In this document: positions 37,496 to 46,044 of the stretch, in pieces
How positions within the stretch are numbered: position 1 is the stretch's first letter
Layout: each line of letters opens with the position of its first letter
NCBI RefSeq assembly: GCF_012939995.1
Contig: NZ_SPMZ01000003.1
Location: 1-51,510, forward strand
Length of the DNA: 51,510 bases
Reading direction: 5' to 3'
DNA from: Candidatus Competibacter phosphatis
Lineage (GTDB): Bacteria; Pseudomonadota; Gammaproteobacteria; Competibacterales; Competibacteraceae
The notes under the pieces: generated by a model
Told to the model about the DNA's origin: nothing
Seen by the model: the letters and a program-made list of their open reading frames with translations, nothing else
Database searches by the model: none
Made by a program: the position numbers and the translations under genes

Positions 37496-38496
37496 GCACG
37501 CTCGAAGAAAACAGCACAGACCGCCAAGGGATGAATTCAGGTCCCTCGCGTTCCGATCGTTCCGCCGTTCGCACTGCCTTGCCCGGCGTCTATGCGAGCC
37601 TGCCGGACCTGGTCGCGTCGCAGCGTCGAGCCAGTGGTTTCAGCTTTCTGCCCCGCCAGCCGATTCACTCACTCCTCGCTGGGCGACACGCCTCGCGCCT
37701 GCGCGGACGCGGGCTGAATTTCGAGGAAATCCGGCGCTACCAGATGGGCGACGACATCCGCCAGATCGACTGGAAGGTCACGGCGCGCACGCGCAAGACC
37801 CATAGCCGCGTCTTTACCGAGGAACGGGAACGCACCACGCTGTTGCTCGTGGATCAGCGTATCACGATGTTTTTCGGCAGCGTCAAGAACATGAAATCCG
37901 TCACGGCCGCCGAAGCGGCCGCGCTCAGCGCGTGGCGCGTGCTGGCCCAGAAGGACCGCGTTGGCGCCCTGGTGTTCAACGATTCAAAGATTGAGGAAAT
38001 CCGCCCGCAGCGCAGCCAGGCTACGGTGATGCGGATTCTTCACGCGATTGTCGAACAAAACCACGAGCTTTCCGTGACCGGCGGTACCCAGGCTAATCCC
38101 GGCATGTTCAATGAGGTGCTCCGGCATTGCGACCGGCTGGCCAAGCACGATGTTCTCATTTGCATCATCAGTGACGCTTACGGCCACGATGAGCAGTCGC
38201 GCCAACTGCTCACGCGCATCGCTTGGCACAATGATGTGCTGTTCGCCTTCATCCACGATCCCCTGGAGGTGGAATTGCCTGCCGCCGGGCGGTTGGTGTT
38301 CAGCGATGGCCGCCAGCAACTGGAGGTGGACACCAACAACCGCGGCTTTCGCGAACGCTTCCGCGCTACGTTTGCCGAGGAACGCGCCGCCGGACGAAAA
38401 TTTCTCCTGCAACGGGTAACGCCGGTGCTCCCGTTGAGCACCAGCGAAGACGTGGCCGAACAAGTCCGCCGTCAATTGGGAGCACGCTTGCGATGA
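37492..38496 (+). CDS. DUF58 domain protein
   Basis: 334 residues overlapping MoxR by 4 bp (ATGA). The DUF58 core is GLNFEEIRRYQMGDDIRQID with WKVTARTRKTHSRVFTEERE at about 78-115, followed by a degenerate VWA-like fold: TTLLLVDQRITMFFG stands where DxSxSM would be, so the MIDAS metal site is not obvious. No signal or membrane helix. In MoxR operons, DUF58 proteins are standard partners of the ATPase. It overlaps the DUF4381 gene by 4 bp. Confidence 0.92.
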   Translation: MSTLEENSTDRQGMNSGPSRSDRSAVRTALPGVYASLPDLVASQRRASGFSFLPRQPIHSLLAGRHASRLRGRGLNFEEIRRYQMGDDIRQIDWKVTARTRKTHSRVFTEERERTTLLLVDQRITMFFGSVKNMKSVTAAEAAALSAWRVLAQKDRVGALVFNDSKIEEIRPQRSQATVMRILHAIVEQNHELSVTGGTQANPGMFNEVLRHCDRLAKHDVLICIISDAYGHDEQSRQLLTRIAWHNDVLFAFIHDPLEVELPAAGRLVFSDGRQQLEVDTNNRGFRERFRATFAEERAAGRKFLLQRVTPVLPLSTSEDVAEQVRRQLGARLR

Positions 38497-39092
38497 ATAC
38501 TAACGCCACCAGCCTCGATCGGTTGCACGACATCATCGTGGCCCCGCCCGTCCCCTGGTGGCCGCCTGCGTCGGGCTGGTATTGGGTGCTGGGGCTGATG
38601 ATCGTCATACTGCTGGCGACCTTGATCACAGGACTCATGCGCTGGCAGCACAACCGCTATCGCCGCGAGGCTCTGGCCGAGCTGGCGCGTCAGGAGGCGG
38701 CGCTGGAGAATCCTGAACGACGCCCTGGCGTTCTGTTGGATTGCGCCGAGCTTTTGAAGCGTACCGCGATGACCGCATTCCCGCGCGAAGATGTTGCCAC
38801 GCTGACCGGGCCGAAATGGTTTGAGTTTCTCGACCACACCGCAAGCGGCTCGCGTTTCCGCGATGCGCTCGGCGCCACGTTGGAAAACGCCATCTACGAT
38901 CCACGCACCGCCGACAGTCTCGATCCGCGGAAACTCCACTCCGTGGTGGAGGCAATTCGCCATTGGATCAAATTTCACGACACTAGGCTTGAACCGCAGG
39001 CAGGAGGTACGCCGGACGATGAGCCAGCGGGTGGTCCGCCGACGCCCGCGCGGTCTTCTGTCGGACAATTGCCGGAGAAGGACCCATGCTGA
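38493..39092 (+). CDS. DUF4381 domain membrane protein
   Basis: 199 residues with a membrane helix at about 28-48 (YWVLGLMIVILLATLITGLM). The domain opens with LHDIIVAPPVPWWPPASGWY, which is characteristic of DUF4381, and the cytosolic part includes LLDCAELLKRTAMTAFPRED and LTGPKWFEFLDHT. The C-terminal 35 residues are Pro/Gly-rich and probably disordered. Function is unknown; it is a regular member of MoxR/Bat clusters. The next gene starts 7 bp before its stop. Confidence 0.88.
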   Translation: MNTNATSLDRLHDIIVAPPVPWWPPASGWYWVLGLMIVILLATLITGLMRWQHNRYRREALAELARQEAALENPERRPGVLLDCAELLKRTAMTAFPREDVATLTGPKWFEFLDHTASGSRFRDALGATLENAIYDPRTADSLDPRKLHSVVEAIRHWIKFHDTRLEPQAGGTPDDEPAGGPPTPARSSVGQLPEKDPC

Positions 39093-41056
39093 CGCTCGCC
39101 TACCCATGGCTGCTCGTCCTGTTGCCGTTGCCATTGCTGGTCTGGTGGCTCGTGCCGGCACGTCGCGAAACCCGACAGGGGTTGGTCGTTCCCTTCCTCG
39201 CGCGCTTGGCCGAGCAGAGTGGCCAGCACCCGCTGAAAGGCGCCGTGATTCTTCGGGGTGGCTGGTGGCGCTGGCTAGCGGTGTGCTTTTGCTGGATCTG
39301 CGCCGTGTTCGCTCTGGCGCGTCCCCAAATCATCGAGCCGCCGGTCACCAAGGAAATACCCGTGCGAGATCTGGTTCTGGCCGTGGACTTGTCCGGCTCG
39401 ATGGCGACGAAGGACTTTAAGAATGCCAGTGGCCAGACGGTGGACCGTCTCACCGCCGTGAAGGAAGTGCTGGATGCCTTTCTGGCGAAGCGCCAGGGCG
39501 ATCGCGTGGCGTTGATTTTCTTTGGCAGCGCTCCGTTCGTGCAGGTGCCGTTTACCGAGGATTTGAAAGTCTGCCGCCAGCTCATGGACGAGGCGGAGGT
39601 GAGCATGGCGGGGCCGCAAACGGCATTCGGCGACGCCATTGGCCTAGCCATCAATCTGTTCGATCGCAGCGAGGCCAAGGAACGCGTGCTCATCGTGCTC
39701 ACCGACGGTAACGACACCGCCAGCCAGGTGCCGCCCCTGAAGGCGGCCCAGATCGCGAAAGACAAGGGCATCACCATTCACACCGTCGCCGTTGGCGATC
39801 CTCGCGCGGTGGGTGAGGATGCGCTGGACGAAAACACGCTCAAGCAGGTCGCCTCGACAACCGGCGGGCTCTACGCCCATGCCGCCGACACCCAGCAATT
39901 GGATGAGATTTACAGCCACCTCGACAAACTGGAAACCCGCAAGGCGCAAACGATCTCACATCGTCCCCGACACGACATTTATTGGTGGCCGCTGGCGGCG
40001 GCGTTGATGGTCTCGATGCTCCTCCATATTGGCCAGCTTCTGCGGCCAAAGATCTCAAGAAGGGTGAAGGCAGAATCACCTGGTCGTGTCCTTGCTTCTT
40101 TCGCGCCCTTCTCCTTGGCCGCATTATGGCCCTTGTCCTTCCATTTCATTCGTCCGGCCTGGCTGCTTGCACTCGCTCCCGCAGCGCTGCTGTGGTGGCT
40201 CCTGCGCCGACGCAATGACGCAAAGCAGCTGTGGCGCGGCATCGTTGCCCCGCACCTGCTCACACACCTGTTGGGCGGAGAGGAGAAAAACTCCCACCTT
40301 GGCCCATTGGAATTCATTGGCCTCGGTTGGCTGCTTACGGTGGTCGCCATCGCCGGACCGACCTGGAAACAGGAGCCCGCGCCTTTTGCGGATGACGTCG
40401 CCGCCATCGCCATCGTGGTGAAGGTTTCGCCCTCGATGACCACGGAGGACGTGCAGCCCAGTCGCCTGGCACGCGCCACCGATAAAATCCATGACCTGCT
40501 CAAGGAACGAGGCGCCGCAAAGACTTCGCTGATTGCCTATGCGGGGAGTGCCCATGTGGTCATGCCACCCACGAAGGACAGCGGCATTATCGATACCTTT
40601 GCCCGAGCGCTCGACCCGAAGATCATGCCCGTGGTCGGCGATGTGGCGGCGGAGGCCCTCAAGCTGGCGGATCAGGCCCTGGTGGAGGCCGGCGGCGGGT
40701 CGATTCTGTGGATTACCGACAGCATTGCGGCGGAGCAGAAGGCGCCTTTGTCGTCCTGGAGGAAGTCTTCCAGCACAGCGGTGCGCCTGTTGCCTCCGTT
40801 GTTTCCGGGACCCGAGCTGGATGCGGTGATCACAGGCGCCCGCACCGTGAATGCCAGCGTCGTTCGACTTGCCGCGGACGATACCGATATTCGGGAACTG
40901 GCCAGCGCTTCGAAGTTTGCCAGCGCCAGCGGAGGTGATACAAACCGTCGCTGGGCGGAAAGCGGCTACTGGTTGACGCCCATGATTGCGGCCCTCCTGC
41001 TGCTGTTCTTTCGTGAGGGATGGATGGTTCCGGTTCCAAGAGGTATGACACGATGA
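39086..41056 (+). CDS. double-VWA membrane protein (BatA-BatB-like fusion)
   Basis: 656 residues containing two BatA/BatB-type units, normally separate proteins. Unit 1 (1-325): helices at 6-23, 63-78 and 299-318 flank a VWA domain with an intact MIDAS at 101-105 (DLSGS) and TDGND at about 207-211. Unit 2 (about 350-656) has helices near 357-373 and 409-424 and a VWA-like domain where DxSxS has become KVSPS at 446-450, so the key first Asp is missing; a closing helix is LTPMIAALLLLFF. The link at 321-355 lacks conservation, and one shift near 40126 would give an independent MALVL start, so the fusion might be an artefact. VWA proteins of this kind act on the periplasmic side with MoxR. Confidence 0.88.
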   Translation: MLTLAYPWLLVLLPLPLLVWWLVPARRETRQGLVVPFLARLAEQSGQHPLKGAVILRGGWWRWLAVCFCWICAVFALARPQIIEPPVTKEIPVRDLVLAVDLSGSMATKDFKNASGQTVDRLTAVKEVLDAFLAKRQGDRVALIFFGSAPFVQVPFTEDLKVCRQLMDEAEVSMAGPQTAFGDAIGLAINLFDRSEAKERVLIVLTDGNDTASQVPPLKAAQIAKDKGITIHTVAVGDPRAVGEDALDENTLKQVASTTGGLYAHAADTQQLDEIYSHLDKLETRKAQTISHRPRHDIYWWPLAAALMVSMLLHIGQLLRPKISRRVKAESPGRVLASFAPFSLAALWPLSFHFIRPAWLLALAPAALLWWLLRRRNDAKQLWRGIVAPHLLTHLLGGEEKNSHLGPLEFIGLGWLLTVVAIAGPTWKQEPAPFADDVAAIAIVVKVSPSMTTEDVQPSRLARATDKIHDLLKERGAAKTSLIAYAGSAHVVMPPTKDSGIIDTFARALDPKIMPVVGDVAAEALKLADQALVEAGGGSILWITDSIAAEQKAPLSSWRKSSSTAVRLLPPLFPGPELDAVITGARTVNASVVRLAADDTDIRELASASKFASASGGDTNRRWAESGYWLTPMIAALLLLFFREGWMVPVPRGMTR

Positions 41057-41760
41057 CCTCCAACCAAAGCAATCGCGGACGCCAAACAAGCGCAGGAAAA
41101 CAGCTCCCGCTGCCTTTGCGCTCATCTGTTCCTTGGGTCGTCGGACTCTTGTTCTTGCTGGTCCTTGTTGTCGGGACGGTGCGTAATCCCCACTTTTGGC
41201 TGACGGCCGACCAGCGCGGGGATCGCTTGTTCGCCGAGAAAAAATATGCTGAAGCGGCCAAGGCTTACGCCGATCCATGGCACATCGGCATGGCGCAATA
41301 TCGCGATGGGCAATTCGAGGCGGCGGCCAAAACCTTTGCCCGCGTGCCGGGCGCGGATGGCGCGTTTGATCAGGGCAATGCGTGGCTGATGCGCGGCAAA
41401 TACGACGAGGCCATTGAGCGGTATGACCGTGCCCTGGGCTTCCATTCCGGCTGGAAGGAGGCGGAGGACAACAAGGCATTGGCCATGGCGCGTAAAGAGA
41501 TGCTGGCCGAGTCAAGCAAGCACCGGGCTGAGGAGTCCGCAAATGCCTACAAACCGCAGGAAATCAAATTCGATCTGAAGGGCGAGAACAAGGAGGAGGG
41601 AAAGCCAACGGAGATGAACGGAGAAAAGATGTCGGATGCCGAGCTGCGCGCCCTGTGGCTGCGCCGCGTGCAAACGACCCCAGGCGATTTTCTGCGGGCG
41701 AAGTTTGCCTACCAGGCGGCATCGGCGGGACAACCGTCCGGGACAGGAGGAACACCATGA
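41053..41760 (+). CDS. BatC-like TPR membrane protein
   Basis: 235 residues from ATG 41053, overlapping the VWA stop by 4 bp. One helix (SVPWVVGLLFLLVLVVGTV, about 26-44) is followed by TPR-like repeats: GDRLFAEKKYAEAAKAYADP, GMAQYRDGQFEAAAKTFARV, GNAWLMRGKYDEAIERYDRA. A charged linker (EIKFDLKGENKEEGKP) precedes LRALWLRRVQTTPGDFLRAK, a conserved tail of this group. In Bat systems, this TPR partner accompanies BatA/B. The next start overlaps its stop by 4 bp. Confidence 0.88.
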   Translation: MTSNQSNRGRQTSAGKQLPLPLRSSVPWVVGLLFLLVLVVGTVRNPHFWLTADQRGDRLFAEKKYAEAAKAYADPWHIGMAQYRDGQFEAAAKTFARVPGADGAFDQGNAWLMRGKYDEAIERYDRALGFHSGWKEAEDNKALAMARKEMLAESSKHRAEESANAYKPQEIKFDLKGENKEEGKPTEMNGEKMSDAELRALWLRRVQTTPGDFLRAKFAYQAASAGQPSGTGGTP

Positions 41761-42822
41761 AATCCCGGCCGGTTTCACGTGCTTTTATTCGATGTCTTCT
41801 CTGCCTCGCAGGGATGCTATTGTGCGGCCACTCACTGGCGCAGGAAGCGAAGGTGCGGACGAGTCTCGATACCCAGGACACTATCTGGGTCGGCCAGAAG
41901 GTTACGGTCGTGGTCGAGCTGCTCGCGCCGGGATACTTCTCCAGCGCCGCTTCGTTTGACCTGCCCGACCCGCAAGGCGTGCTGCTTTTGCCTCCCATGG
42001 GGCATCCCCTTCTGAGCAGTGAAACCATCGATGGCACGAGCTACACGGTACAGCGGCACGAGTTGTCGGCCTATCCGATGCGCGCGGGAGAGCAATCCGT
42101 CCCCGCCTTTTCGGTGCGCTTTGAATTCACGCGCACCCCAATGGACACCAATACAATCGCGGCTACGCTCAAGACCGACTCGATGCCGTTCACGGTCAAG
42201 ATGCCGCCGGGCGCTGAAAGCCTGGGGCAGGTCATCAGCGCCCGGGATTTAAAGATCGAGGAGACGTGGCGGCCCGAGCCAGGAAAAGAAAAACGTGATG
42301 GCGGGCGCGGCGTTCACTCGCACGATCACCTTCACCGCGCCGGACGTGCCCGGCATGGTGTTCCCACCGTTTCCCGCCGGACAGATTGACGGTCTGGGCA
42401 TCTACACCAAGCGACAATTGCTCGATCAAACCGACGGCGGCTCATTGCGCGGTGAACGGCGCGATGTCGTCACGTATGTCTGCAAGCGGGCCGGCGAGTT
42501 CACGATTCCCGCCACTCAATACACCTGGTTTGACCTGGAAACGCAGCAGCTTCGCACGACGGAGCTCCCAGGGCAAACCTTGAAAGTAGCGGTAAATCCG
42601 GCGTTGGCGACAGCGAGCGGTACAGACTCAGCAAGTGTTGTCGCCGCTTCGCGTTCCATTTCGTGGTGGATGCTAACCGGTCTGGCCGTTGCAGCGCTTC
42701 TGCTTCTCCTCGTGGGTAAGAGTGCCCGGTTCCGCCACGTTTTGGCCGATTTGTTCACTCCGTTTCGACCATTGCATTTGCAGCCATTGAATCCCACCGA
42801 ACGATCTCAACAACAGAAATAG
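41757..42822 (+). CDS. BatD-like periplasmic protein, one frameshift
   Basis: About 354 residues after removing one A from 42289-42293, which joins WRPEPGKE to VMAGAAFTRTITFTAPDVPG. A signal peptide (CLLCLAGMLLCGHSLAQ) opens the protein. Beta-rich stretches follow (VRTSLDTQDTIWVGQKVTVV, YTVQRHELSAYPMRAGEQSV), matching the BatD/oxygen-tolerance fold, and it ends with a membrane helix (WWMLTGLAVAALLLLLVG) and a basic tail. It probably presents its large domain to the periplasm beside the VWA proteins. It ends the overlapping operon; no terminator is obvious after it. Confidence 0.85.
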
Positions 42823-42849
42823 CCATGATAAGGACTTATTTATACAAAC

Positions 42850-42915
42850 ATTATCTTATTGGAACGTATCAAACGAGTGATCGCGGTGGAAGGGGATAAG
42901 GGCGCGACCCATTGG
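42850..42915 (+). pseudogene. relic of the receiver gene 3' end
   Basis: One frame reads IILLERIKRVIAVEGDKGAT, matching the orphan receiver's own C-terminus EILLERIKQAVVEGGDEGAT (32018-32080). It has no start and no upstream homology. Similarity continues through GGCGCGACCC, TGCCCGAC, the palindrome, the promoter block and the sulfatase start, so this is the left edge of a duplicated segment. Confidence 0.8.
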
Positions 42916-42936
42916 CCCGGTGCCCGACTACTTACG

Positions 42937-42948
42937 CTACGTACGTAG
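42937..42948. promoter_or_regulatory. palindrome CTACGTACGTAG, copy 3
   Basis: Perfect 12-bp palindrome 193 bp before the second sulfatase start. The following GTCAACAGAGTAGAACCATT differs from the copy-2 flank at only two positions. Confidence 0.65.
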
Positions 42949-43045
42949 TCAACAGAGTAGAACCATTTGATCCTGCCAACTACTGTTATGTAATGGGTGT
43001 CGGGGCGAAACCGGCGCGCGTACCTGCGAAACAGCAGTGTGTCAC

Positions 43046-43075
43046 CTGATCCATGGGAAGCTGAAAGCGGATATA
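43046..43075 (+). promoter_or_regulatory. candidate promoter of sulfatase 2
   Basis: CTGATC (43046-43051) and GATATA (43070-43075), 18 bp apart, align with the candidate promoter at 32203-32232 and share the identical GGGAAGCTGAAAGCG spacer. The -35 match is weaker than in copy 1. Confidence 0.3.
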
Positions 43076-43140
43076 CCCGAATATACCGTGTACTGATAGC
43101 CCTTTATCTGTAAACCAACGAGTAGGAGTGAGGTCCGCCA

Positions 43141-44829
43141 ATGAAATTGAAATTGAGGCTGGCAGCTTTACTGGGTATCGCGACGTTCGCCGCAATGGGG
43201 CTCGCCACCGGCAGCGCGGTTGCCGCAGAAGGCAAGAAACCCAATATTCTCTTCATCGTGTCCGACGACACCGGTTATGGTGACCTCGGTCCCTACGGTG
43301 GCGGCGAAGGACGCGGCATGCCCACACCCAATATCGACCGTATGGCGGCCGAGGGGATGACATTCTTTTCATTCTACGCCCAGCCGAGTTGCACGCCGGG
43401 CCGGGCGGCGATGCAAACCGGCCGGATTCCGAACCGCAGCGGCATGACGACGGTGGCCTTCCAGGGCCAAGGCGGTGGGTTACCGAAAGCGGAGTGGACC
43501 CTGGCTTCGGTGCTCAAGCAGGGTGGCTACCAGACCTACTTCACCGGCAAGTGGCATCTGGGTGAGGACGACTACGCCCTACCCAACGCGCAGGGCTATG
43601 ACGAAATGAAGTATGTCGGCCTGTACCACCTGAACGCCTACACCTACGGCGACCCAACCTGGTTCCCGGATATGGATCCAGAACTGCGGGCCATGTTTAA
43701 CAAGGTGACCATCGGGTCGCTTTCCGGCAAAGCGGGCGAGAAGGCAAAGGAGGATTTCAAGATCAACGGGCAGTATGTCGACGAGCCTGGCAAGAGCGTC
43801 ACGCTCCACGGCGTCACTTATCCCGATGGCGTGGTCGGAATCCCGTTCTTCGACGGTTACGTGGAGAAAGCGGCAATCGAGTTTCTGGAGACAGCGGCGA
43901 AGGATCCCAGCAAGCCGTTCTTCATCAACGTCAATTTCATGAAAGTGCACCAGCCGAACTTGCCGGCGCCCGAGTTCGAGCACAAATCGCTGTCCAAGAG
44001 CAAGTATGCCGACTCGATCGTGGAGCTCGACGCGCGGATTGGCCATATCATGGACAAGCTACGCGCTTTAGGTCTCGACCAGAACACGCTGGTTTTCTAC
44101 ACCACGGATAACGGTGCCTGGCAGGACGTCTATCCGGACGCCGGCTACACACCGTTCCGCGGCACCAAGGGTACAGTTCGCGAGGGTGGCAACCGGGTGC
44201 CGGCGATCGCGATCATGCCGGGCAAGATCAAGGCGGGGGTCAAGAACCACGACATCGTCGGCGGTCTGGACCTGATGGCCACCTTCGCCTCGGTGGCGGG
44301 GATCAAGCTGCCTGAGAAGGACCGCGAAGGTCAACCGATCATCTTCGATAGCTACGATATCACTCCCGTGCTGTTCGGCACCGGCAAGGATCCGCGTACC
44401 TCGTGGTTCTACTTCACTGAGAACGAGCTCACCCCTGGCGCGGCGCGCGTGGGCAACTACAAGGCCATCTTCAACCTGCGCGGCGACGATGGCCAGGCCA
44501 CCGGTGGCCTCGCGGTCGACAGCAACCTCGGCTGGAAGGGCGCGGAGAAGTACGTCGCCACGGTACCGCAGGTCTTCGACCTGTGGGCCGATCCGCAGGA
44601 ACGCTATGACATCTTCATGAACAACTACACCGAGCGCACCTGGACCATGGTTACCATCAGCGAAGCGATCAAGAACCTGATGAAGACCTACGTGCAGTAT
44701 CCGCCGCGCAAGCTGCAGAGCGAGAGCTACTCGGGTCCAATCACACTGACGCAGTACCAGCGGTTCAAGTGGGTGAGGGAGGAGCTGGAGAAGGACGGAG
44801 TCAGCATTCCGCTGCCGACCGGTAACTAG
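43141..44829 (+). CDS. secreted arylsulfatase-type enzyme 2
   Basis: 562 residues, intact. A signal peptide nearly the same as in sulfatase 1 (LAALLGIATFAAMGLATGSA) precedes KPNILFIVSDDTGYGDLGPY. The signature PSCTPGRAAMQTGR is the canonical CxPxR form with formylglycine Cys84. GKWHLGEDDYALPNAQGYDE and YTTDNGAWQDVYPDAG supply substrate and metal residues. It is homologous to the enzyme at 32283 but well diverged, so substrates may differ. Both require Cys oxidation by an enzyme encoded elsewhere. It heads a group with an outer-membrane barrel and a periplasmic HAD phosphatase, and is followed by a long hairpin. Confidence 0.96.
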   Translation: MKLKLRLAALLGIATFAAMGLATGSAVAAEGKKPNILFIVSDDTGYGDLGPYGGGEGRGMPTPNIDRMAAEGMTFFSFYAQPSCTPGRAAMQTGRIPNRSGMTTVAFQGQGGGLPKAEWTLASVLKQGGYQTYFTGKWHLGEDDYALPNAQGYDEMKYVGLYHLNAYTYGDPTWFPDMDPELRAMFNKVTIGSLSGKAGEKAKEDFKINGQYVDEPGKSVTLHGVTYPDGVVGIPFFDGYVEKAAIEFLETAAKDPSKPFFINVNFMKVHQPNLPAPEFEHKSLSKSKYADSIVELDARIGHIMDKLRALGLDQNTLVFYTTDNGAWQDVYPDAGYTPFRGTKGTVREGGNRVPAIAIMPGKIKAGVKNHDIVGGLDLMATFASVAGIKLPEKDREGQPIIFDSYDITPVLFGTGKDPRTSWFYFTENELTPGAARVGNYKAIFNLRGDDGQATGGLAVDSNLGWKGAEKYVATVPQVFDLWADPQERYDIFMNNYTERTWTMVTISEAIKNLMKTYVQYPPRKLQSESYSGPITLTQYQRFKWVREELEKDGVSIPLPTGN

Positions 44830-44848
44830 AGGTCAGGAAGTCGTCTGG

Positions 44849-44886
44849 GAGCCCGGCCGGAACCCCTGGGGGTGCCGGTTGGGCTC
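44849..44886 (+). terminator. long hairpin after sulfatase 2
   Basis: GAGCCCGGCCGG (44849-44860) pairs with CCGGTTGGGCTC (44875-44886), using two G-T pairs, with an inner ACCCC/GGGGT stem. GTTCGGTT follows. Probably a terminator or attenuator between sulfatase 2 and the barrel gene. Confidence 0.6.
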
Positions 44887-44931
44887 GTTCGGTTCCCCCG
44901 CAACCCCCGAAAACGACAGGTATCATCCACG

Positions 44932-45780
44932 ATGCTCGAACATCAAGCCCGCCGGACAGCCTCACATTTGGCGCCCTGCGCGGCAGGGATACTGTCACGG
45001 CTCGCGGCGGGCATCCTGTTCGCCGTCGCGTTGACCGGGTCCGCAGTCGGGGCCGAAGGTGGCGGTGATGCCGCCGCGCAAGCCAACAACCCCTTGGCCA
45101 ACATGACGGCCCTGAACTTCCAGGACTACTACATCGGTCGGATCACCGAGACGGACCAGGACGGCAACCAATTCTGGGTGCGTTTCGCCAAGCCCTTCGA
45201 GGTGGCGGGCACGAACTGGCTGATGCGTGCCTCCCTGCCGGTCAACAGTTTTCCCGTGGCGACGGACGGCGGCCTGGAAACCGGTGTCGGCGACCTGAAC
45301 GTCTTCGCCGCCTATCTGTTCGATACCGGCAACCCAGCGGTGAGCTTCGGCATCGGACCGCAGATCACCGCGCCGACCGCCCCCAACGATCGGCTCGGCT
45401 CCGAAAAGTGGTCCGCCGGCTTTGCCAACGTGCTGTTCGATGGGCGTTCGAAGCAGTTCCAATACGGTTATCTTCTCACCTGGCAGGCCAGCTTCGCCGG
45501 CAGCGACGACAGCGCCGACGTCAATACCGGCGCCTTCCAGCCCTTCGCCTTCTACCAGCTCGGCCAGGGTCTGTATCTGCGCTCCACCCCAATCTGGGTC
45601 TACAATTTCGAGAACGACGCCTACAGCATCCCGTTGGGGCTCGGCATCGGCCAGATCATCAAGCGGGGCAAGACTGTCTTCAATCTCTTCGTCGAGCCCC
45701 AGGCCTCGGTCGCCTATCGCGGTCCGGGGCAGCCCGACTGGCAGATCTTCGTCGGTTTCAACATGCAATTTCTCGATTAG
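44932..45780 (+). CDS. outer-membrane beta-barrel transporter-like protein
   Basis: 282 residues from ATG 44932; the frame opens earlier at 44872 but lacks character there. A signal peptide ([19 protein letters not shown]) is followed by alternating amphipathic strands typical of a porin-like barrel ([53 protein letters not shown]), ending in a C-terminal strand [10 protein letters not shown]. It resembles the MetA-pathway/transporter group of small barrels. It may admit sulfatase substrates or products across the outer membrane, inferred only from its position between sulfatase 2 and the phosphatase. Confidence 0.8.
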   Translation: MLEHQARRTASHLAPCAAGILSRLAAGILFAVALTGSAVGAEGGGDAAAQANNPLANMTALNFQDYYIGRITETDQDGNQFWVRFAKPFEVAGTNWLMRASLPVNSFPVATDGGLETGVGDLNVFAAYLFDTGNPAVSFGIGPQITAPTAPNDRLGSEKWSAGFANVLFDGRSKQFQYGYLLTWQASFAGSDDSADVNTGAFQPFAFYQLGQGLYLRSTPIWVYNFENDAYSIPLGLGIGQIIKRGKTVFNLFVEPQASVAYRGPGQPDWQIFVGFNMQFLD

Positions 45781-45901
45781 ATGCTTAAGGATGGGCATCC
45801 CGCCCATTTCCATCTCGCGCCTTGAGAGGTGCGACTCTCGAAACGCTCCATTTTCAATGACCTAGGCCAACTTTGGGGCGCCAAGGAATTGCCGCGCAAT
45901 G

Positions 45902-45924
45902 CCCCTCTTCCACCGGGAGAGGGG
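45902..45924. repeat. hairpin related to the one at 19568
   Basis: CCCCTCTTCC (45902-45911) pairs with GGGAGAGGGG (45915-45924), one mismatch, around ACC. It resembles CCCCTCCC-GCC-GGGAGGGG at 19568. It lies about 120 bp after the barrel gene and could act as its terminator or be a dispersed intergenic repeat. Confidence 0.5.
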
Positions 45925-46044
45925 TCAGGGATGAGTAAGTATCGTATTGATTTCGGGGACTGTGGAATCCAGTCCGTTTCGGTTGTTGACGTGGGTTACT
46001 CCCTCCACGGGGTAGCCCGCAAGCTCATAAGATCAGAGGAATCC

